NCBI GenBank assembly: GCA_026992635.1 | Contig: JALWYU010000080.1 | Coordinates: forward strand, 1-44,435 | Source: Bacteroidota bacterium | Lineage (GTDB): Bacteria; Bacteroidota; Bacteroidia; JAADEI01 | DNA: 44,435 nt | Direction of reading: 5' to 3' | Part shown: positions 39,449 to 44,435 of the stretch, one piece after another | How positions within the stretch are numbered: position 1 is the stretch's first letter | Layout of the letters: each line of letters starts with the position of its first letter | Position numbers and translations under genes: made by a program | Notes under the pieces: model-generated | Database searches by the model: none | What the model was told of the DNA's origin: nothing | Seen by the model: the letters and a program-made list of their open reading frames with translations, nothing else

Positions 39449-41236
39449 TTACATATCCTGCTTTACCAGGCGGAGGCGTGCCACAGTCGTACCTGTCGTG
39501 GGGGCAACGATGTGGAGGAAGTAGTTGCCCGGTGCAAGCATCCTTAGCGGGATGGGAAGTGGTGGATAAGTAGCACCCACCGGCTGCCAGGTAATCTGGT
39601 GAACGAGTCGTGCGCGTGTATCGTAAATCTGGACCAGAAGCGTCTGACCCTGCAGTGTTTGGGGCAGGTCCCCTATCATGTGCAGTTCGGCATAGTATGT
39701 AGCGGGCATGGGTGTCACGGCAACCTGGACTGCCCCCTCACCCGTTAGAAATGCCTGGACGACAGGACTGACCAGCTCGGACCCGTCAATCAGCCGTGCC
39801 CGCACGCGATAGTAGTAAATTGTTGCGGGCTGGACGTTCCTGTCGTCATACGTTTGTGTGGTTTGGGAGGTGGCAATGGTGGTTAGGGGTTGCCAGCCCT
39901 CCGGCTGATCCGCACGTTCCAGAGTGTATTCCGAGACAGGTAAGGGTGCTTCCACCTGCCAGCGCACTTCAATATATGTGTTTTCGCGGGGCGTCGCCTG
40001 GATGCGAATGAATGCCAATGGAAAGATATTGTCAGTTTCGTTGGTGATGGTGAAGTACCAGGAACCGTCTTCGGGACCCGTCGTGGCATTGTTGTTATTG
40101 GGTGTGGGCACGGCATCGTAGTAGAAAACAAAGGTGTCGGAGACGGCGTCCATTCCTGCTGCATAAGCAGTTACCGCAAAGGAAGCACTGACCGGGATGT
40201 TCCAGTTGTTGAAGGAGCGGGGGCTCCATGCTGGCGGGACATTGGTGTTGGGTGGGGGTGTCACGTTGCCTGCATCGGGTCGGTCTTCCCGCCAGTGGAG
40301 AATTGCATTGGCGGCTTCGCCTGCGGCATCGTCAAAGAATATCGTAATGAGGTCGTTTGCCTGGTTGGTGGTTTTATCGGTGATGACGTGGTACCACAGG
40401 TTGTTGGGTGCATTGTCCACGTTCAGGTCTGTGCGCACTACATCGCACCAGGTGAGTGTTCCGCCGGCATCATTGTTGTCAGGGTTGTCGTTAATGAACC
40501 GGACGTACATACGTCCGCTGGCACCTAAGCGTTTAATGCCCACGGGTCGGAACCGGTCCGTGGCGCTCCATGCCGAACCATATTCGCCTACAGGAAAATA
40601 GTATTGCTGTCCGACTGTGAGTTGCCAGGCAACGAATCCGCCATTGAGGGCGTGCGTGGTTGCCGTGGAAATAAACATTCCCTGTTGTGTAGATGGGGAG
40701 AAGGGAGGTGTCATCCCGCCTGCCCGGTTGACTGCCGTGGGCGCCGAGTTGTCAATGAACAGGGTTCGGTTGTTGACGTCAAAGAGCTCGTGCGTAAGAT
40801 TGATCTGGTTTTTGATGTAGGCGTCCACGCCGGAGAGGCGAACGATTGCCCCGTCATGGGCACCGGCATTGGGTCCGCGCACCACCAGATTGTAAAAATT
40901 AGTGGGGAAGGTGCCGGTAATGAGTGAGAGGGGTGTTTCAAAGTAGACGGTTCGGAGTCCAGCGCCCGTCCACGTGTGGGCAGTTGCCGAAGCGTTGTTA
41001 ATCCAGTCTTCGGTGCCGGGTGCCGGATCTTGCCGGATAAAGATTTCACCATCGTTACGTAACAGTGCGTTGTTTCCGCTCAGCTGAATTCCTCCGTAGA
41101 TGTAGACCTGTGCGCCATTCTGAATGTAAACGTCCCCATTATTGATGTATACCAAGGTTTGGGCGGACAGGTTCAGGATTGCACTCCAGCCCAGCGCAAG
41201 GAATGGGAACACGGTGGTGCGCCCACTTTCCCGCAT
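39449..41236 (-). CDS. T9SS-exported surface protein with Fn3-like domain
   Basis: The ATG at 41236 (eight codons into the frame) gives a signal peptide (MRESGRTTVFPFLALGW, cleavage after LSA before QT). The mature N-terminal part is a beta-helix-like run of Asn/Gly-rich strands (NGDVYIQNGAQVYIYGGIQL), followed by a region with FPVGEYGSAWSATDRFRPV. A fibronectin type III-like domain lies at about 430-510 (VSEYTLERADQPEGWQ, YYYRVRARLIDGSE). The C-terminal 85 residues form a T9SS sorting domain (LLVQIYDTRARLVHQITWQP, then LAPGNYFLHIV and a terminal LRLVKQDM). It is probably a cell-surface protein of large, adhesin-like type; ligand unknown. Confidence 0.82.
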   Translation of the reverse strand: MRESGRTTVFPFLALGWSAILNLSAQTLVYINNGDVYIQNGAQVYIYGGIQLSGNNALLRNDGEIFIRQDPAPGTEDWINNASATAHTWTGAGLRTVYFETPLSLITGTFPTNFYNLVVRGPNAGAHDGAIVRLSGVDAYIKNQINLTHELFDVNNRTLFIDNSAPTAVNRAGGMTPPFSPSTQQGMFISTATTHALNGGFVAWQLTVGQQYYFPVGEYGSAWSATDRFRPVGIKRLGASGRMYVRFINDNPDNNDAGGTLTWCDVVRTDLNVDNAPNNLWYHVITDKTTNQANDLITIFFDDAAGEAANAILHWREDRPDAGNVTPPPNTNVPPAWSPRSFNNWNIPVSASFAVTAYAAGMDAVSDTFVFYYDAVPTPNNNNATTGPEDGSWYFTITNETDNIFPLAFIRIQATPRENTYIEVRWQVEAPLPVSEYTLERADQPEGWQPLTTIATSQTTQTYDDRNVQPATIYYYRVRARLIDGSELVSPVVQAFLTGEGAVQVAVTPMPATYYAELHMIGDLPQTLQGQTLLVQIYDTRARLVHQITWQPVGATYPPLPIPLRMLAPGNYFLHIVAPTTGTTVARLRLVKQDM

Positions 41237-41403
41237 GCCCCGAGGATTTCCGCAAGGCATCCCTTCCCTACATAGTATAACTTAAGGCATGCGGATCAAA
41301 CAGACAAGCAGATGCCCAAAATTCCGCCAGAAATTTTCTTTATGGCTGATTTTCTGTTGATTACGTGCGACGTCTGAATCTGACGAACATTGTGGGGGTT
41401 AAG

Positions 41404-43476
41404 TTATCGGATGGATGCCCCGGGTACCGTGGGCTCATCCGTAGTGAGCAGGATAACCTTTCCTGAGTTTGGGTCTTCGGCAGCCAAGAGCATACCCTCT
41501 GAGCGGACGCCCCGAATCTCTTTGGGTTCCAGATTCAAAACCAGAATGACGGTCTTGCCCTGGAGTTCTTCCGGGGTATAGTAGGGGCGGATGCCCGCAA
41601 CGATCTGACGCCGCCCGTACTTACCCACATCCACCTGGAGAATGTACAGGCGCTGTGCCCGTGGATGGTTCTGTACGTGCAGGATTCGTCCTGTTACCAG
41701 CTGGATTTGCTGGAACTGGTGGATGGAAATCGTCTGGTGGGACGAAGTAGGAGGTTGTTCCCGAGCTTCTTCAGGTTGGGCTTGCTCTTTCAGGTGATGG
41801 ACCTCTTGCTGGATCATGGACTCGTGCACCCTGGGGTAAGGGATCCGTGGAGGTGGTATGGGCTGTTCACCATGGAAAAGCGGTTGCTCGCCTATGCGAA
41901 GGAGTTGTTCCCATCGGATATTCGGGATGTTCCACTGTTGCCAGATCTGGGCAATCGTGAAGGGTGTGATGGGTTCAATCAGTGCAGTGAGCAAGAGGAA
42001 TCGTTCCAGATGCGTACGCAAGATGGTAGCGGCGCGTTCCCTGTCCGATTGCAAGTACTGCCAGGGTGCTTCTAAGGCGAGGTGTTGATTCCCTTCCCGG
42101 GCAATTTGCAGGATCAGGTTGAGGGCTTCCCGAAACCGAAAGGTATGGATTGCCTGCGCAATTTGCCGGATTGTGGGTTGTAACTTGCGGAGTGTTTCTC
42201 TATCTACAGGCAGGGTTTGCCAACTGGTGTGTACGTCCAGTCGGTAGGCTAATGTCCAGATACGATGGAGGTAGTTACCCAGTGTTCCGACCAGTTCGCC
42301 CTGAACCAGATCGTGAAAGTCGCGCCAGGTAAATTCGCTGTCGCGGGTTTCCGGCAAGAGTCTGGTCAGGACAAAGCGCATTGCGTCAATGTAGTCGGGG
42401 TGGCGCTGAATGAATTCGTGGATCCAGACTGCCCAGTTTTGCGATGTGGAGATTTTGCGCCCTTCCAGATTCATAAATTCGTTTGCTGGCACGTTTTCTG
42501 GCAGGATATACTCGCCATGGGCTTTTAACATTGCCGGGAAAATAATCGCGTGAAAGACAATATTGTCTTTCCCAATGAAGTGGATGAGTGCTGTGTTGGG
42601 GTCCTGCCACCATTGGCGCCAGTCTAAATTGTGCTCCTGACAATAGTACTGGGTTGCGGAGATGTAACCGATGGGTGCCTCAAACCATACGTAAAGGACT
42701 TTGCCCTTGGCTTGGGATAGCGGGACAGGTACACCCCAGGGCAGGTCGCGTGTAACCGCCCGGGGTTGCAATCCGATGGTGAGCCAGCTCCGACACTGCC
42801 CAATCACGTTGGCTTTCCAGGTCTGGGCTTTTTCTTCCAGGAGCCATTGTCGGAGCCAGGAGGTAAATCGTGGCAGGTCAAAGAACCAGTGGCGCGTTTT
42901 CCTGCGAACGGGTGGTTTGCCCGTCAAAGCAGATCTGGGGTTTTTGAGTTCGTCGGGCGAAAGGGCGGTACCGCATTTTTCGCACTGGTCGCCATACGCG
43001 TTTTCATAGCCACAGTAAGGGCAGGTGCCCAAAATATACCGGTCTGCTAAGAACATGTCAATTTCGGGATCGTAGAACTGTTCAATTTCCCGCTCTATGA
43101 GATAGCCTTTCTGATGCAGGGTCAGAAAAAAGTTCTGGGCAATCTGATGATGGAGGGGATGCGACGTCCGAAAATACACATCAAACCGGATGCCAAACTG
43201 CTCAAAAGTTTGCTGGTTCAGGGTGTGGTAATAGTCCACGATTTCCTGGGGTGTTTTTCCTTCCTGGCGTGCGCGCACTAAAATAGGCACGCCATGTTCG
43301 TCACTTCCACAGACAAACAACACTTCTTTGCCCATGCGCCGGAGAAAACGCACGTAGATGTCTGCCGGTAGGTAAGCACCCGCCATATGCCCAATGTGCA
43401 GGGGTCCGTTTGCATAAGGAAGTGCGGCTGTCACCAGAAAGCGTTGTTTGCGCGTGGGTTCGTCGGGTCCACTCAT
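41404..43476 (-). CDS. metG: Methionine-tRNA ligase
   Basis: The 690-residue enzyme charges tRNA-Met. The HIGH motif is exact at residues 27-30 (GPLHIGHMAGAY), and the KMSKS motif appears as K341-ISTS in LEGRKISTSQNW. A single knuckle of four cysteines (C152, C155, C165, C168) is placed as in the zinc-binding E. coli type. After the anticodon-binding helical domain, the last 110 residues form a Trbp111/EMAP-II-like OB-fold tRNA-binding domain (VTGRILHVQNHPRAQRLYIL, IRGVRSEGMLL), which dimerises the enzyme in many bacteria. It starts at 43476, 85 nt from the divergent LD-carboxypeptidase gene. Confidence 0.97.
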   Translation of the reverse strand: MSGPDEPTRKQRFLVTAALPYANGPLHIGHMAGAYLPADIYVRFLRRMGKEVLFVCGSDEHGVPILVRARQEGKTPQEIVDYYHTLNQQTFEQFGIRFDVYFRTSHPLHHQIAQNFFLTLHQKGYLIEREIEQFYDPEIDMFLADRYILGTCPYCGYENAYGDQCEKCGTALSPDELKNPRSALTGKPPVRRKTRHWFFDLPRFTSWLRQWLLEEKAQTWKANVIGQCRSWLTIGLQPRAVTRDLPWGVPVPLSQAKGKVLYVWFEAPIGYISATQYYCQEHNLDWRQWWQDPNTALIHFIGKDNIVFHAIIFPAMLKAHGEYILPENVPANEFMNLEGRKISTSQNWAVWIHEFIQRHPDYIDAMRFVLTRLLPETRDSEFTWRDFHDLVQGELVGTLGNYLHRIWTLAYRLDVHTSWQTLPVDRETLRKLQPTIRQIAQAIHTFRFREALNLILQIAREGNQHLALEAPWQYLQSDRERAATILRTHLERFLLLTALIEPITPFTIAQIWQQWNIPNIRWEQLLRIGEQPLFHGEQPIPPPRIPYPRVHESMIQQEVHHLKEQAQPEEAREQPPTSSHQTISIHQFQQIQLVTGRILHVQNHPRAQRLYILQVDVGKYGRRQIVAGIRPYYTPEELQGKTVILVLNLEPKEIRGVRSEGMLLAAEDPNSGKVILLTTDEPTVPGASIR

Positions 43477-43496
43477 CCTGCCGGATTTTTTCTTCA

Positions 43497-43519
43497 GTAA
43501 GGTAAGGTACCTACCTTAC
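43497..43519. promoter_or_regulatory. Inverted repeat between metG and the LD-carboxypeptidase gene
   Basis: GTAAGGTAAGGT and ACCTACCTTAC form an inverted repeat meeting at the GGTACC centre. It is perfect except for one extra A in the left arm. It lies in the 85-nt divergent spacer, about 20 nt upstream of metG and about 40 nt upstream of the other gene, where an operator or an RNA hairpin could affect either gene. No known regulator is implied. Confidence 0.4.
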
Positions 43520-43561
43520 ATGCAAGAACCCGTTGGGGCAGGGATAAATGGCAGGTCGTAG

Positions 43562-44435
43562 ATGGGTGAGATTGTTGTTCCGCCGCCGGTGAAGCCATCC
43601 ACCTGTATTGGTTGTTTTGCACCGGGTTGGGGCTATCGCCAGTCAGAAGTAGCCTGCCTGCCAGCAATAGACTGGTTACATGAGCAAGGTTATCGGGTGC
43701 ATATTCAACCTGAGTTGCTGGAGGGTAACTGGCGGTGCCGTGCCCATGCGTTTGTGAAAGCCTGGCTTTCTGAAGCGTGTTCGTTCTGGTGGGCGGTTCG
43801 CGGCGGCTGGGGCACTGTACATTTTGTTCGGGAGATGGAATCTGCCGGATGGCAGGTTCGTCCAATCTGGGTGATGGGCTACAGTGATGCGACTTACTTG
43901 CTCTTTCGCTGCTGGCGTCATGGTCTGATCACACTTCATGGTCCCGTGCTGAAAGAGTGGCGCCATACGGTTCACGGTGTCTACCTGGATCTGGAACGGG
44001 TTACGTGGCATGCGCCGGGCTATCGGTGGGCATGTGTACGGGGTTCACGGCGTGGTCGTGCGGTTGGTCCACTGGTTGGGGGCAACCTCTCTACACTCAC
44101 GCTGCTGTCAGATGCCGACATAGAAGCCTTAGAAGGGACGATCCTGTTTCTGGAAGACGTAGACGAGCCCCTTTATCACATAGATCGGCTCCTGACGATC
44201 TTAGGGATTCGCGGGGTTTGGCGTCGTGTAGCGGGCGTGATTGTGGGTTGTTTCACGCAGGTGCGTTCAGGTGGCGACCACCGAACTTTGCAGGAAATTC
44301 TGCTGGATCACCTGAGTGCGGTCAGGGGTCCGATAGTCATCGGATTTTCGGGGGGGCACGTTCCAATGCACCTGCCCTTCTGGTACGGATACCCCTATGT
44401 GCTGGAGGTTGGTGGTGGGGAGGTGGTTTTGGAGG
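43562..44435 (+). CDS. ldcA: LD-carboxypeptidase (peptidase family S66), 3' end cut by window edge
   Basis: The enzyme cleaves the L-Lys/Dap-D-Ala bond of muropeptide tetrapeptides during cell-wall recycling, usually in the cytoplasm; no signal peptide is visible here. The frame is open to the right edge, giving at least 291 residues. The nucleophile is Ser108 in MGYSDAT. The conserved acidic motif is FLEDVDEPLYHIDRLL (about 196-211), and the catalytic His266 lies in GFSGGHVPMHLP. RGGWG at about 80-84 is the usual loop. Upstream ATGs at 43520 and 43548 are followed by in-frame stops, so 43562 is the start. It is transcribed divergently from metG. The gene name is by family assignment. Confidence 0.88.
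   Translation, partial: MGEIVVPPPVKPSTCIGCFAPGWGYRQSEVACLPAIDWLHEQGYRVHIQPELLEGNWRCRAHAFVKAWLSEACSFWWAVRGGWGTVHFVREMESAGWQVRPIWVMGYSDATYLLFRCWRHGLITLHGPVLKEWRHTVHGVYLDLERVTWHAPGYRWACVRGSRRGRAVGPLVGGNLSTLTLLSDADIEALEGTILFLEDVDEPLYHIDRLLTILGIRGVWRRVAGVIVGCFTQVRSGGDHRTLQEILLDHLSAVRGPIVIGFSGGHVPMHLPFWYGYPYVLEVGGGEVVLE

Overview
This 44.4 kb window looks like a chromosomal segment from a member of the Bacteroidota or a close relative. The main evidence is three large exported proteins (21161-22807, 31073-33706, 39449-41236) ending in what look like type IX secretion (T9SS) C-terminal sorting domains, plus a fourth (33922-34929) with a similar tail. Shine-Dalgarno signals are mostly weak, which fits that group. 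No rRNA, tRNA or CRISPR array was seen, so finer taxonomic placement would be a guess.

Layout. 1-4.0 kb: a membrane protein cut by the left edge, an MscS-type channel and a lipoprotein. 4.0-5.4 kb: gene-free DNA and a decayed copy of the membrane protein gene at 18.2 kb. 5.4-7.3 kb: two small exported proteins of unknown function. 7.3-9.2 kb: an IS4-superfamily (IS1634-like) transposase. 9.3-11.5 kb: an exported helical protein and a CAP-domain protein. 11.66-12.47 kb: a 22-bp tandem array that keeps phase for about 37 units, followed by a broken ankyrin gene. 13.0-14.9 kb: a methyltransferase and a PD-(D/E)xK nuclease with an ATGA overlap, probably a type II restriction-modification pair. 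15.2-19.4 kb: an exported WD40-caspase fusion, a six-helix membrane protein, and a remnant of a second WD40-caspase gene. 19.5-20.9 kb: a second DNA methyltransferase interrupted by one in-frame TAG. 21.2-31.1 kb: a T9SS beta-propeller protein, then divergent alpha-2-macroglobulin and PBP1C genes in operon. 31.1-43.5 kb: all genes on the minus strand, including T9SS cargo, folA, thyA, trmD, an ABC exporter ATPase and metG. 43.6 kb to the end: a partial LD-carboxypeptidase gene.

How the genes work together. Three themes can be supported: cell-envelope defence and peptidoglycan upkeep (alpha-2-macroglobulin/PBP1C, LD-carboxypeptidase, MscS); T9SS surface display; and an accessory zone at 4-21 kb with a transposase, R-M genes, tandem repeats and several pseudogenes. 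The most unusual unit is the exported WD40-caspase plus its membrane-protein neighbour. Parts of both genes recur nearby as decayed copies, so this pair has been duplicated and lost within the window. The top strand is C-rich over roughly the left 30 kb and G-rich to the right, whichever strand the genes lie on.
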